Of a DNA stretch of 64,000 nt, positions 8,987 to 19,310 are shown piece by piece (the first letter of the stretch is position 1; each line of letters begins with the position of its first letter). The notes beneath the pieces were generated by a model. That model worked only from the letters and a program-made list of their open reading frames with translations. It made no database searches and had not been told where the DNA came from. This DNA comes from Pseudomonas rustica. GTDB lineage: Bacteria; Pseudomonadota; Gammaproteobacteria; Pseudomonadales; Pseudomonadaceae. The stretch lies in the NCBI RefSeq assembly GCF_018336155.1, contig NZ_JAGYHF010000006.1, positions 124,001 to 188,000 on the forward strand, written 5' to 3'. The position numbers and the translations under genes were made by a program.

Positions 8987-9006
8987 AAAGCACCTTCCTG
9001 AATTCT

Positions 9007-9115
9007 TGATCGTTCCCACGCTCTGCGTGGGAATGCCGCCATGGACGCTCTGCGTCCGCTCTTGGGACGCAGAGCGTCCCGGGATGCATTCCCACGCAGA
9101 GCGTGGGAACGATCA
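9007..9115. repeat. Palindromic repeat family A, copy 2
   Basis: 109-bp full element inside the sox operon. Its edge is 3 bases from the soxA stop codon, so soxA mRNA would end in this hairpin. Confidence 0.9.
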
Positions 9116-9118
9116 GTG

Positions 9119-12100
9119 TCAGATGTTCTGGCGATCCCCCTTCGGATCGAAGAACACCGAAGAAACGATTTCCGCCTCGATCACGCTGCCATCGGCCAGC
9201 GGCGCAAACACCCGCTCACCGAGGCGCTTCAGACCGCCCTTGACCACACCCATGGCAAACGAATAACCGAGGGAGTTGTGCGCGTAACTGGAGGTCACGT
9301 GGCCAACCATGGTCATCGGGATCGCCTGCTTGGTGTTGAACACCAACTGCGCACCTTCCGGCAGCCACACGTTCGGATCGATAGGCTTCAGACCGACCAG
9401 TTGCTTACGCTGATCCTTCACGCAGTCTTCACGGTTCATGCCACGCTGGCCGATCCACGAGAACGGTTTGGTGCGACCCACGCACCAGCCCATGTTCAAG
9501 TCGTCCGGGGTCATCGAACCGTCAGTGTCCTGGCCAACGATGATGAAACCCTTCTCGGCACGCAGAACGTGCATGGTTTCAGTGCCGTACGGCGTCAGGT
9601 TGTACTGCTTGCCGGCCTCGACGATTTTCTCCAGCACGCCCATCGCATAGTCGGCCTGCACGTTGACTTCGTACGACAGCTCACCGGTGAACGAAATGCG
9701 GAACACCCGCGCCGGCACGCCGCCGACCAGACCTTCTTTCCAGGTCATGAACGGGAAGGCTTCGTTGCTCAGATCAATGTCAGTCACGGCGCTGAGCAGC
9801 TGGCGGCTGTTCGGCCCGGACAGGGTCATGGTCGCCCAGTGGTCGGTGACGGAGGTGAAGTAAACCTTCATGTCCGGCCATTCGGTCTGGTGGTAAAGCT
9901 CCAGCCATTGCAGCACGCGAGCCGCGCCGCCGGTGGTGGTGGTCATGACGAAATGGTTGTCGGCCAGGCACGCCGTGACACCGTCGTCGAAGACCATGCC
10001 GTCTTCTTTGCACATCAGACCGTAGCGAGCCTTGCCAACGTCGAGTTTGGTCCAGGCGTTGGTGTACACGCGGTTAAGAAACTCGCGGGCATCCGGGCCT
10101 TGAATGTCGATCTTGCCGAGGGTCGAGGCGTCGAGCAGGCCGACGCTGTCGCGCACGGCTTTGCATTCACGCTTCACGGCGGTGTGCAGGTCTTCACCGT
10201 TTTTCGGGAAGTACCATGGACGCTTCCACTGACCGACGTCTTCAAACTCTGCGCCATTTTTCACATGCCAGGCATGCAGCGCGGTGTGACGCACCGGCTC
10301 GAAGATGTGCCCACAGTGACGACCGGCGACGGCGCCGAAAGTTACCGGCGTGTAGTTCGGGCGGAACATCGTGGTGCCCATCTGCGGGATGGTCACGTTC
10401 AGCGAACGCGCGGCGATGGCCAGACCGTTGACGTTGCCGAGCTTGCCCTGATCGGTGCCGAAGCCCAGCGCGGTGTAGCGTTTGACGTGCTCGACCGACT
10501 CGAAACCTTCGCGAGTTGCCAGCTCAATAGCAGCAGCGGTGACGTCGTTCTGCAGGTCGACGAATTGCTTCGGCGCCCGTGCGGTGTTCTTTTCATGCGG
10601 CACCTGAAACAGCGCCAGCGTCGGTTCTTCATGACGGCTGAGGGCTTTCGGCAAGGTGCCTTCGACCGCAGCGAAACCGGCTTCACTGGCAGCGCGCACG
10701 CCACCTTCAAAACCGTCAGCCAACGAATCGCCGAGACCGTAAACACCGTTGATACCACCGACGCACACACGCTTCTGCGGTGCTTCGCCCGGTACGAAAC
10801 CGAGGATGTCTTCACGCCAGGTCGGCTTGCCACCGAGGTGCGAAGCCAAGTGGACGACAGGGCTGTAACCGCCGGAACTGGCAACCACATCGCAATCAAG
10901 CCATTCGCCTGGACTGGTCACGGCGTGCGCTTTGACATCGATCGCAGCAACGCGAGCAGCGGTGACGCGCTTGCTGCCACGGGCCTCGATCACGGCGCTG
11001 CCAGTGAGAATCCGAATGCCTTTGGCACGCGCCTCTTCCACCAGCGCACCACGCGGATTGCTGCGCGCATCGGCGATGGCGACCACTTGCAGACTGGCGT
11101 CGAGCCAATCCAGCGCGACGCGATAAGCGTGATCGTTGTTGGTCGACAGCACCAGTTTCTTGCCCGGTGCCACGCCATAACGGCGCACGTAAGTCGACAC
11201 CGCACCGGCAAGCATGTTGCCCGGCACATCGTTGTTGCCGTAAACCAGCGGACGCTCGCAGGCACCGGTCGCCAGCACCACTCGCTTGGCGCGAACCCGG
11301 TGAATACGCTGACGCACCTGACCAATTGGCGCGCGGTCACTGAGGTGATCGGTAAGGCGTTCGTGAATGGTCAGGAAGTTGTGGTCGTGGTAACCGTTGA
11401 CCGTGGCGCGCGGCAACAGCAGCACGTCCGGGGTGTTCTTCAGTTCAGTGATAACGCTGGCGACCCAGTCCATCGCCGGTTTGCCGTCGAGGCTTTCACG
11501 CGAGTCGAGCAGGCTGCCGCCGAACTCTTCCTGCTCGTCCGCCAGAATCACTCGGGCACCGCTGCGCGCTGCTGCCAGTGCAGCGGCGAGACCGGCCGGG
11601 CCAGCGCCGACGATCAGCACGTCGCAGTGCTGGTTCATGTAGTCGTAGGTGTCCGGATCGACTTCGGTCGGCGAGCGGCCAAGACCGGCAGCCTTGCGAA
11701 TGTACTTCTCGTAGGTCATCCAGAACGATTGCGGGTACATGAAGGTTTTGTAGTAGAAACCCGGCGGCATCAGCTTGCCGCCGACCTTGCCGAGAATGCC
11801 CATCATGTCGTTGTTGACGCTCGGCCAGCCGTTGGTGCTGGTCGCGACCAGACCTTGATACAGCGCCTGTTGCGTGGCGCGCACGTTGGGGATTTGCGTG
11901 GCTTCGGTAGCGCCGATCTGCAGCACCGCGTTCGGTTCTTCGGCACCGGCAGCAAAGATGCCGCGAGGACGCGAATACTTGAAACTGCGGCCGATGATGT
12001 CGACGCCGTTGGCGATCAGCGCGGCGGCCAGCGAGTCACCCTCGAAGCCCTTGTAGCTCTGACCGTTGAAGGTAAAGCTCAGCACTTTGTTGCGGTCGAT

Positions 12101-12136
12101 CCGTCCACCGTTGGACAGGCGATTGGTCTGGCTCAT
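9119..12136 (-). CDS. soxA: Sarcosine oxidase alpha subunit
   Basis: 1005 residues, the normal size for this subunit. The N-terminal ferredoxin-like part (about 1-100) is followed by a nucleotide-binding Rossmann motif VLIVGAGPAGLAAALAAA near residue 175. A GcvT-like tetrahydrofolate-binding region fills the last 390 residues (from about 610, including WKRPWYFPKNGEDLHTAVKR). It binds dinucleotide and THF and captures the methyl carbon of sarcosine as methylene-THF. Its start overlaps the soxD stop by 4 bases (ATGA), so the two are coupled. Confidence 0.97.
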   Translation of the reverse strand: MSQTNRLSNGGRIDRNKVLSFTFNGQSYKGFEGDSLAAALIANGVDIIGRSFKYSRPRGIFAAGAEEPNAVLQIGATEATQIPNVRATQQALYQGLVATSTNGWPSVNNDMMGILGKVGGKLMPPGFYYKTFMYPQSFWMTYEKYIRKAAGLGRSPTEVDPDTYDYMNQHCDVLIVGAGPAGLAAALAAARSGARVILADEQEEFGGSLLDSRESLDGKPAMDWVASVITELKNTPDVLLLPRATVNGYHDHNFLTIHERLTDHLSDRAPIGQVRQRIHRVRAKRVVLATGACERPLVYGNNDVPGNMLAGAVSTYVRRYGVAPGKKLVLSTNNDHAYRVALDWLDASLQVVAIADARSNPRGALVEEARAKGIRILTGSAVIEARGSKRVTAARVAAIDVKAHAVTSPGEWLDCDVVASSGGYSPVVHLASHLGGKPTWREDILGFVPGEAPQKRVCVGGINGVYGLGDSLADGFEGGVRAASEAGFAAVEGTLPKALSRHEEPTLALFQVPHEKNTARAPKQFVDLQNDVTAAAIELATREGFESVEHVKRYTALGFGTDQGKLGNVNGLAIAARSLNVTIPQMGTTMFRPNYTPVTFGAVAGRHCGHIFEPVRHTALHAWHVKNGAEFEDVGQWKRPWYFPKNGEDLHTAVKRECKAVRDSVGLLDASTLGKIDIQGPDAREFLNRVYTNAWTKLDVGKARYGLMCKEDGMVFDDGVTACLADNHFVMTTTTGGAARVLQWLELYHQTEWPDMKVYFTSVTDHWATMTLSGPNSRQLLSAVTDIDLSNEAFPFMTWKEGLVGGVPARVFRISFTGELSYEVNVQADYAMGVLEKIVEAGKQYNLTPYGTETMHVLRAEKGFIIVGQDTDGSMTPDDLNMGWCVGRTKPFSWIGQRGMNREDCVKDQRKQLVGLKPIDPNVWLPEGAQLVFNTKQAIPMTMVGHVTSSYAHNSLGYSFAMGVVKGGLKRLGERVFAPLADGSVIEAEIVSSVFFDPKGDRQNI

Positions 12137-12462
12137 ACCTTCTCTCCCAGCGCCGTCGTGGCTGTTTTCGCCGAATCAGCCTTGTCGGTGAATTGCGGCT
12201 TGGTGCCGATCTTGTAGGTTTCGAGAATCTCGTAGGTCACGGTGTCGCGGGTGACGTTGAAGTACTGGCGGCAACCGGCGACGTGATCCCACAACTCGTG
12301 GTGCAGACCGCGCGGGTTATCGCGGAAGAACATGTAGTCGCCCCACTCCTCGTCGGTGCAGGCGCCAGGGTCGAGCGGGCGCGGAATGTGCGCCTGACCG
12401 GATGCGTGGAATTCCTCTTCGGAGCGCAGTTCGCCGCAGTGAGGACAGAAGATATGCAACAT
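12133..12462 (-). CDS. soxD: Sarcosine oxidase delta subunit
   Basis: 109 residues. The CPHCG pair near residue 6 with a later H-x7-C (LWDHVAGCRQYF) gives the zinc-binding set of SoxD. It is a small structural subunit of the tetrameric oxidase. It lies 14 bases after soxB and overlaps soxA by 4 bases, as in other Pseudomonas sox operons. Confidence 0.95.
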   Translation of the reverse strand: MLHIFCPHCGELRSEEEFHASGQAHIPRPLDPGACTDEEWGDYMFFRDNPRGLHHELWDHVAGCRQYFNVTRDTVTYEILETYKIGTKPQFTDKADSAKTATTALGEKV

Positions 12463-12476
12463 GGGGATTTCTCCTG

Positions 12477-13727
12477 TTAGTGGGCAACCGCAGCAGCGCC
12501 GTGTTCGTCGATGAGTGCGCCGTTGTGGAAACGGTCGATGGAAAACGGTGCGGCCAACGGGTGCATTTCACCCTTGGCCAGACTCGCGGCAAACACGTTG
12601 CCCGAGCCAGGTGTGGCCTTGAAGCCACCGGTGCCCCAACCGCAGTTGAAGAACATGTTCGGTACCGGGGTTTTCGAAATGATCGGGCACGCGTCCGGCG
12701 TGGTGTCGACGATGCCGCCCCACTGGCGGTTCATGCGTACGCGCGACAACACCGGGAACATCTCGACGATGGCCTGAATGGTGTGCTCGATCACCGGGTA
12801 CGAACCGCGCTGGCCGTAGCCGTTGTAGCCGTCGATACCGGCGCCGATCACCAGGTCGCCCTTGTCGGACTGGCTGATGTAACCGTGCACGGCGTTGGAC
12901 ATGATCACGCTGTCGATAATCGGCTTGATCGGCTCGGACACCAGCGCTTGCAGCGGGTGGGATTCGATCGGCAGACGGAAACCGGCGAGCTTGGCCATGT
13001 GCCCGGAGTTACCAGCGGTGACCACGCCAACACGTTTGGCGCCGATGAAACCCTTATTGGTTTCAACACCGATGCACACGCCGTTTTCCTTGCGGAAACC
13101 GATCACTTCGGTCTGCTGAATCAAGTCCACGCCCAAGGCGTCGGCGGCACGGGCAAAGCCCCAGGCCACGGCATCGTGACGGGCGACGCCGCCGCGACGC
13201 TGAACGGTGGCGCCCATCACTGGATACCGAGTGTTTTTCGAGCAGTCGAGGTACGGAATCTCGTCAGCGACTTGCTTGGCGTTGAGCAGCTCACCGTCGA
13301 CGCCATTGAGGCGGTTGGCGCTGACCCGACGCTCGGAATCACGGATGTCCTGCAGGGTGTGGCACAGGTTGTAAACGCCACGCTGGGAGAACATCACGTT
13401 GTAATTGAGATCCTGCGACAGGCCTTCCCATAATTTCATCGCGTGTTCGTAAAGATGCGCCGACTCGTCCCACAGGTAGTTGGAGCGCACGATGGTGGTG
13501 TTGCGCGCGGTGTTACCGCCGCCCAGCCAGCCCTTCTCGACCACGGCGACGTTGGTGATGCCGTGCTCTTTGGCCAGATAGTAGGCAGTCGCCAGACCGT
13601 GCCCGCCGCCGCCGACGATGACCACGTCGTAGACCTTTTTCGGCGTCGGCGTGCGCCACATGCGCTGCCAGTTTTCGTGGTGGCTGAGGGAGTGTTTGAA
13701 GAGGCCGAAGCCCGAATAGCGTTGCAT
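12477..13727 (-). CDS. soxB: Sarcosine oxidase beta subunit
   Basis: 416 residues. The FAD-binding motif [18 protein letters not shown] begins near residue 33 and the DAO-fold substrate domain follows, ending [12 protein letters not shown]. It is the flavin subunit that oxidises sarcosine, with FAD and FMN at the interface with SoxA. First of the four sox genes and 20 bases after glyA, so the glycine made is handed to the serine hydroxymethyltransferase encoded beside it. Confidence 0.97.
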   Translation of the reverse strand: MQRYSGFGLFKHSLSHHENWQRMWRTPTPKKVYDVVIVGGGGHGLATAYYLAKEHGITNVAVVEKGWLGGGNTARNTTIVRSNYLWDESAHLYEHAMKLWEGLSQDLNYNVMFSQRGVYNLCHTLQDIRDSERRVSANRLNGVDGELLNAKQVADEIPYLDCSKNTRYPVMGATVQRRGGVARHDAVAWGFARAADALGVDLIQQTEVIGFRKENGVCIGVETNKGFIGAKRVGVVTAGNSGHMAKLAGFRLPIESHPLQALVSEPIKPIIDSVIMSNAVHGYISQSDKGDLVIGAGIDGYNGYGQRGSYPVIEHTIQAIVEMFPVLSRVRMNRQWGGIVDTTPDACPIISKTPVPNMFFNCGWGTGGFKATPGSGNVFAASLAKGEMHPLAAPFSIDRFHNGALIDEHGAAAVAH

Positions 13728-13747
13728 AGTCAGTTACTCCAGAACAC

Positions 13748-15001
<1,254 letters not shown>

Positions 15002-15117
15002 CGCGTCTCTCCCAGCGGCATCTGTGCGCCATTCGTCTCGGTAAGGCACCGGCAATCACGGCAGTGCCCTTTGATGCCGATGGTATGACCGGCGCAGACA
15101 GCTCAAATGCCTGCGGA

Positions 15118-15143
15118 CGCCACGCAAAGGTGCGTTTACGACA
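15118..15143 (-). promoter_or_regulatory. Candidate AraC-type (GbdR?) site upstream of glyA-sox
   Basis: On the minus strand TGTCG and TGGCG lie 21 bases apart, two helical turns, about 117-142 bases before glyA. GbdR is known to activate the sox operon in P. aeruginosa. The match to the tandem 21-bp repeat at cbcX (shared GTCG core) is weak, so this is an inference. Confidence 0.3.
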
Positions 15144-15171
15144 TGGCTGGAAATGACCCAAAGAATGCATC

Positions 15172-15258
15172 CCCCTGTAGGAGCTGCCGAAGGCTGCGAT
15201 CTTTTGACTTTGATTTTCAAGATCAAAAGATCGCAGCCTTCGGCAGCTCCTACAGGGG
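15172..15258. repeat. Family B palindrome, copy 1
   Basis: 87-bp inverted repeat. Arms read CCCCTGTAGGAGCTGCCGAA and onward through GGCTGCGATCTTTTGA, with the complement on the other side. It runs up to the stop of the TraX-like gene. Confidence 0.9.
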
Positions 15259-15969
15259 TTAGGCGAGCAACTGGCGGACGGCGAGCAATAGGAGGAAATG
15301 CGCGGGATAGAGTGCGTAGGCCCAGCGACGCATCGGCGGCGGCTGCAGATGTCGCCCATGTCGCAACAGGAACATTCCGAGCACTGGCGCAAACAGACAC
15401 GCGGCAATCCCAAGAATGGCCACGCTACTGCCGAACCTCGCCGAGTCGTAAAGCACTTGCCATTGATTCGCTGCGAGGCATACCAATCCCGGCAAAAGAC
15501 TGAAATACCAGGGCCCGCGAAACACCAGCAGCATCGCCAGCGGCAACAAAACACCGAAGAACCCGAACATCAGCCGCTCCGGGAAAACCATCGCCAGCAC
15601 CAACGCAGCAACACCGAGCAATCGCGACATCACCGAGGGATCCTGCCAGCCCCGCGCCACCAGCAGCCCCAGCGCCAGCGTCGGCATTACATTCAACGTA
15701 TCCGGCTCGGGAATGTACAACCGATACGGAATCTCACTCACCGCACTGAACAGCAACAACCACCCCAGATAGCGCCATTCCATCTTCCGCGAACCATCGC
15801 GCGAAAGATTCGCCGCCATCGCCAGGCAAAACCATGGAAACGCCAGCCGCCCCGGCACATAAAGCCAATCGGCGGAGAAGCCCACGTATCGCAGGTGATC
15901 GAGCAACATGCTCAGCAGCGCCAGCCACTTGAGCAGATCCAGCGCGCCGTCGCGTTTTCTCAGGTGCAT
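15259..15969 (-). CDS. TraX-like integral membrane protein
   Basis: 236 residues with about seven or eight hydrophobic helices and the TraX signatures ALDLLKWLALLSMLLDHL at the N-terminus, GRLAFPWFCLAMA, and FALYPAHFLLL-like RWAYALYPAHFLLLLA at the end. TraX is known for N-acetylation of F pilin, but chromosomal members in Pseudomonas lack any pilus genes and act on unknown substrates. No conjugation gene is near. It is monocistronic, between the glyA-sox operon and ltaE. Confidence 0.8.
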   Translation of the reverse strand: MHLRKRDGALDLLKWLALLSMLLDHLRYVGFSADWLYVPGRLAFPWFCLAMAANLSRDGSRKMEWRYLGWLLLFSAVSEIPYRLYIPEPDTLNVMPTLALGLLVARGWQDPSVMSRLLGVAALVLAMVFPERLMFGFFGVLLPLAMLLVFRGPWYFSLLPGLVCLAANQWQVLYDSARFGSSVAILGIAACLFAPVLGMFLLRHGRHLQPPPMRRWAYALYPAHFLLLLAVRQLLA

Positions 15970-16095
15970 AATCGGCCTGCATCCTTGTAATGTTCAGACA
16001 GCGACATCTCGTGTGCTCCCCGGAAGATCTTCGGTAAAGTGCGCACCATCATTGACCACGAGCCTTCACAAGAGTCTCGACCACGGAAGCCGGCC

Positions 16096-17136
16096 ATGAC
16101 CGACAAGAGCCAACAATTCGCCAGCGACAACTATTCCGGTATCTGCCCTGAAGCCTGGGCTGCCATGGAACAGGCCAACCACGGCCACCAGCGCGCTTAT
16201 GGCGACGATGAATGGACCGCGCGCGCGTCCGACCATTTCCGCCAATTGTTTGAAACCGACTGCGAAGTGTTCTTCGCCTTCAACGGCACCGCCGCCAACT
16301 CGCTGGCCCTGTCGTCGCTGTGCCAGAGTTACCACAGCGTGATCTGCTCGGAAACCGCCCACGTCGAAACCGACGAATGCGGCGCCCCGGAATTCTTCTC
16401 CAACGGCTCGAAACTGCTGATCGCCGGCACTGAAAACGGCAAAATCACCCCGCAGTCGATCCGCGAAGTCGCGCTCAAGCGCCAGGACATCCACTACCCG
16501 AAACCGCGCGTGGTCACCCTGACCCAAGCCACCGAAGTCGGCAGCGTCTACACCCCGGAAGAAGTTCGCGCCATCAGCGCCACTTGCAAGGAACTGGGCC
16601 TGCACCTGCACATGGACGGCGCGCGCTTCTCCAACGCCTGCGCCTTCCTCGGCTGCTCGCCAGCGGATCTGACCTGGAAGGCGGGTGTCGATGTGCTGTG
16701 CTTCGGCGGCACCAAGAACGGCATGGCCGTGGGTGAAGCGATTCTGTTCTTCAACCACAAACTGGCGGAAGACTTCGACTATCGCTGCAAACAGGCCGGT
16801 CAGTTGGCGTCGAAAATGCGCTTCCTCTCGGCCCCGTGGGTCGGCATCCTCGAAACCGACGCCTGGCTGAAATATGCGCGCCACGCCAACCACTGCGCGC
16901 AATTGCTCGCAGAACTGGTCAGCGACATTCCGGGCGTCGAACTGATGTTCCCGGTGCAGGCCAACGGCGTGTTCCTGCAACTGTCGGAACCGGCCATCGC
17001 CGCCCTGACCGCAAAGAACTGGCGTTTCTACACCTTCATCGGCAAGGGCGGCGCACGCTTCATGTGCTCGTGGGACACCGAAGAAGAACGCGTCCGCGAG
17101 CTCGCCCGCGACATCCGCGAAGTCATGTCCGCCTGA
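16096..17136 (+). CDS. ltaE: Low-specificity L-threonine aldolase
   Basis: 346 residues from the ATG at 16096 (a longer frame from 16039 adds an unlikely leader). PLP-dependent fold-type I enzyme. The lysine lies in CFGGTKNGMAVGEA (about K207), with HMDGARFSNACAFLG before it. It cleaves threonine or allo-threonine to glycine and acetaldehyde, another glycine entry beside glyA-sox, and sits near glyA1 in P. aeruginosa as well (PA5413). It is followed by family A repeats rather than an obvious terminator. Confidence 0.93.
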   Translation: MTDKSQQFASDNYSGICPEAWAAMEQANHGHQRAYGDDEWTARASDHFRQLFETDCEVFFAFNGTAANSLALSSLCQSYHSVICSETAHVETDECGAPEFFSNGSKLLIAGTENGKITPQSIREVALKRQDIHYPKPRVVTLTQATEVGSVYTPEEVRAISATCKELGLHLHMDGARFSNACAFLGCSPADLTWKAGVDVLCFGGTKNGMAVGEAILFFNHKLAEDFDYRCKQAGQLASKMRFLSAPWVGILETDAWLKYARHANHCAQLLAELVSDIPGVELMFPVQANGVFLQLSEPAIAALTAKNWRFYTFIGKGGARFMCSWDTEEERVRELARDIREVMSA

Positions 17137-17152
17137 CCTGACTCCAGCGCAC

Positions 17153-17278
17153 TGATCGTTCCCACGCTCCGCGTGGGAATGCCTCCCGGGACGCTCCGCG
17201 TTCCATCCCCAGACGCTAAACACCGCTATGACGCAGAGCGTCAATGGCTGCATTCCCACGCAGAGCGTGGGAACGATC
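17153..17278. repeat. Family A palindrome, copy 3 (left outer flank of RAYT)
   Basis: About 126 bp, longer than most copies. The centre holds CACCGCTATGACGC, shared only with the copy at 18053-18189 on the other side of the transposase gene. Confidence 0.9.
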
Positions 17279-17352
17279 TTCGGCCGAGGATGACTTTTCC
17301 CACCGTAATACCAGACTTCTCTTCTAGCGCGATCATCCCACCCGCCTCACCC

Positions 17353-17411
17353 TGATCGTTCCCACGCTCTGCGTGGAAACGCCTCCCGGGACGCTCCGCG
17401 CTCCATTCCCG
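17353..17411. repeat. Family A half element, left of RAYT
   Basis: Only the left arm (TGATCGTTCCCACGCTCTGC onward to GGGACGCTCCGCG) is present; the right arm is replaced by the RAYT leader. The matching right half lies just after the gene at 17975-18026. Confidence 0.85.
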
Positions 17412-17440
17412 TCGCACCGCAAGATTCAAGGAAGAATCCC

Positions 17441-17974
17441 ATGGGCCGAAGCCGCTACACCATTACTGAAACCGACAAACCGCATTTCCTGACTTGCACG
17501 ATCATGGAGTGGTTGCCGTTATTCATCCGCCCGTACATCGTCGACCACCTGCTCAACTGCTGGCGTTATCAACAGACCCACCATGACTTGAAGCTGTACG
17601 GCTACGTGATTCTGGAAAACCATCTTCACTTCCTCGCTCAGGCGCCCGACCTGAGTAAATGCCTCAGCCAATTCAAATCTTTCACCGCGCGACAAATCAT
17701 CAATGATCTGCAAAGCAAAGGTGCCGACAAAGCCCTGAAACGTCTGCGCTTTAGCAAACGCGCGCATAAGCAGGATCGGGTGTACCAGTTGTGGCAGGAA
17801 GGTTCACACGCAGAAATGGTTTACAGCGAATCGGTGATGCGTCAGAAGCTTGAATACATCCACGACAATCCAGTGAAACGTGGATATGTGGACTTGCCGG
17901 AGCATTGGCGTTATTCGAGTGCCAGGGACTACGCGGGAATGCCGGGGCTGATTGAGGTTCAGTGCTGGTATTGA
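17441..17974 (+). CDS. REP-associated tyrosine transposase (RAYT, Y1_Tnp)
   Basis: 177-residue single-domain HUH nuclease related to IS200/IS605 TnpA. The metal-binding HUH motif is NHLHFL (H61 and H63). The downstream EYIHDNPVKRGYV segment carries the probable nucleophile (Y139) and the conserved HDNPV signature; the end reads HWRYSSARDY. Such proteins are single-copy domesticated transposases thought to spread REP palindromes. Here the gene is bracketed by half and full copies of family A, of which nine full copies occur in the window, so A is the likely substrate. Which RAYT subgroup it belongs to cannot be told without a phylogeny. The frame is intact. Confidence 0.93.
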   Translation: MGRSRYTITETDKPHFLTCTIMEWLPLFIRPYIVDHLLNCWRYQQTHHDLKLYGYVILENHLHFLAQAPDLSKCLSQFKSFTARQIINDLQSKGADKALKRLRFSKRAHKQDRVYQLWQEGSHAEMVYSESVMRQKLEYIHDNPVKRGYVDLPEHWRYSSARDYAGMPGLIEVQCWY

Positions 17975-18026
17975 TGGGACGCAGAGCGTCCCGGGCTGCA
18001 TTCCCACGCGGAGCATGGGAACGAGC
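17975..18026. repeat. Family A half element, right of RAYT
   Basis: Right arm only (GGGACGCAGAGCGTCCCGGG to GCATGGGAACGAGCA), starting at the base after the RAYT stop codon. Together with 17353-17411 it would form one full element interrupted by the gene. Confidence 0.85.
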
Positions 18027-18052
18027 AAATTGAGTCCGCCCGACCTCCGCAC

Positions 18053-18189
18053 TGATCGTTCCCACGCTCCGCGTGGGAATGCCTCTCGGGACGCTCCGCG
18101 TTCCAGCCTCACCATAGACGTAAAGCTGAGCACCGCTATGACGCGGAGCGTCAATGGCTGCATTCCCACGCGGAGCGTGGGAACGATCA
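18053..18189. repeat. Family A palindrome, copy 4 (right outer flank of RAYT)
   Basis: About 137 bp with the same long centre as the left outer copy (CACCGCTATGACGC). The two form a near-direct repeat around the RAYT unit. Confidence 0.9.
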
Positions 18190-18274
18190 TGGCGGAGACA
18201 GCGTTACCTGATCTGCTTGGTCTACATTGTCTGTCGAGCCCTTCGCTCATATAACAATAAGCAGGAGCATCGGC

Positions 18275-19099
18275 ATGTCGTTACAAGGCAAAACCCTGTT
18301 CATCACCGGCGCCAGCCGTGGCATTGGCCGTGAGATTGCGCTGCGTGCCGCGAGGGACGGGGCCAATATCGTGATTGCGGCGAAGAGCGCCGAACCCCAC
18401 GCCAAACTGCCCGGCACCATCCACAGCGTCGCCGCCGAAGTCGAAGCGGCGGGTGGCAAGGCGTTGGCGTTGCAGGTGGATGTGCGTGATGAGGATGGCG
18501 TGCGCCAAGCACTGGCCCAGGCCAACGAACATTTCGGCGGCATCGATGCGCTGGTGAACAACGCCGGAGCGATCAAGTTGACCGGTGTGCAACACGTCGA
18601 ACTCAAACGCTTCGACCTGATGCACCAGATCAACACCCGCGCGGTGCTGCTGTGCAGCCAGGCCGCCCTGCCCTATCTGAAGAAATCCGCCGGACACATT
18701 CTTAACCTGTCGCCACCGCTGAATCTGGCGAACAAGTGGTTTGCACAGTTCAGCCCGTACACGGTGACCAAGTACGGCATGAGCATGCTGACGCTGGGGA
18801 TGAGTGAGGAGTTTGCCGCGTACGGAATCAGCGTGAATTCGTTATGGCCGCAGACGATGATTGCCACGGCGGCGATTGAGTTTCAGTTGGGGAACCGGGG
18901 GTCGTTCAAGCAAGCGCGAACGCCAGCGATCATGGCGGATGCGGCGCATGTGATTCTGGATAGCCGCGATCGGCAGATCACCGGGCGGCTATTGATTGAT
19001 GAAGAAATTTTGCGCGAGAGCGGTGTGACTGAGTTCAATCACTACCGGTTTGATCGGGAAAGCGAGGCGGCGTTGATGCCGGATTTGTTTGTTGACTGA
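18275..19099 (+). CDS. SDR family oxidoreductase (HSDL2-like)
   Basis: 274 residues from the ATG at 18275, 8 bases after AGGAG. Classical short-chain dehydrogenase: TGASRGIG cofactor motif (9-16), NNAG near residue 94, the Tyr/Lys pair in SPYTVTKYGMS, and an NLSPP segment in place of the usual catalytic Ser strand. The closest family in memory is HSDL2-like oxidoreductases of lipid metabolism, but the sterol-carrier domain of animal HSDL2 is absent. Substrate unknown. Not obviously part of the betaine pathway; it ends just before a family D element. Confidence 0.83.
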   Translation: MSLQGKTLFITGASRGIGREIALRAARDGANIVIAAKSAEPHAKLPGTIHSVAAEVEAAGGKALALQVDVRDEDGVRQALAQANEHFGGIDALVNNAGAIKLTGVQHVELKRFDLMHQINTRAVLLCSQAALPYLKKSAGHILNLSPPLNLANKWFAQFSPYTVTKYGMSMLTLGMSEEFAAYGISVNSLWPQTMIATAAIEFQLGNRGSFKQARTPAIMADAAHVILDSRDRQITGRLLIDEEILRESGVTEFNHYRFDRESEAALMPDLFVD

Positions 19100-19104
19100 A
19101 AAAG

Positions 19105-19283
19105 CCCCCTCACCCTAGCCCTCTCCCAAAGGGAGAGGGGACGGATTGGGGGATATTTGAGGATTTCGCCGACATGAAACTGCTTTGCCGAATCCACAAT
19201 CGAAAAGGTCTTTCAGGTCGATGTAGAGCGCCAGACACCTCGGTCGCCCCCCTCTCCCTCTGGGAGAGGGCTGGGGTGAGGGG
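19105..19283. repeat. Family D inverted-repeat element, copy 3
   Basis: 179 bp with the same termini and a similar core as copy 1 (GGGGGATATT, CGCCGAC-TGAAA, CAGGTCGATG, ACACCTCGGTCG). It lies between the convergent SDR and gbcB genes. Confidence 0.87.
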
Positions 19284-19310
19284 CAAGCCGTACGCAAAAA
19301 TTCGCCCCCC

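Noticed and set aside
9041..12217. 1058-codon open frame on the plus strand
   Set aside because: It is antisense to soxA; long antisense frames are common in GC-rich genes, and the translation is rich in His, Arg and Gln with no domain.
15259..15969. Conjugation function for the TraX-like gene
   Set aside because: No pilin, relaxase or other transfer gene is present, and chromosomal TraX-like proteins occur without pili.
17153..18189. Regularly repeated palindromes suggesting a CRISPR array
   Set aside because: The units are long dispersed inverted repeats without unique spacers of constant size, and no cas gene is present.
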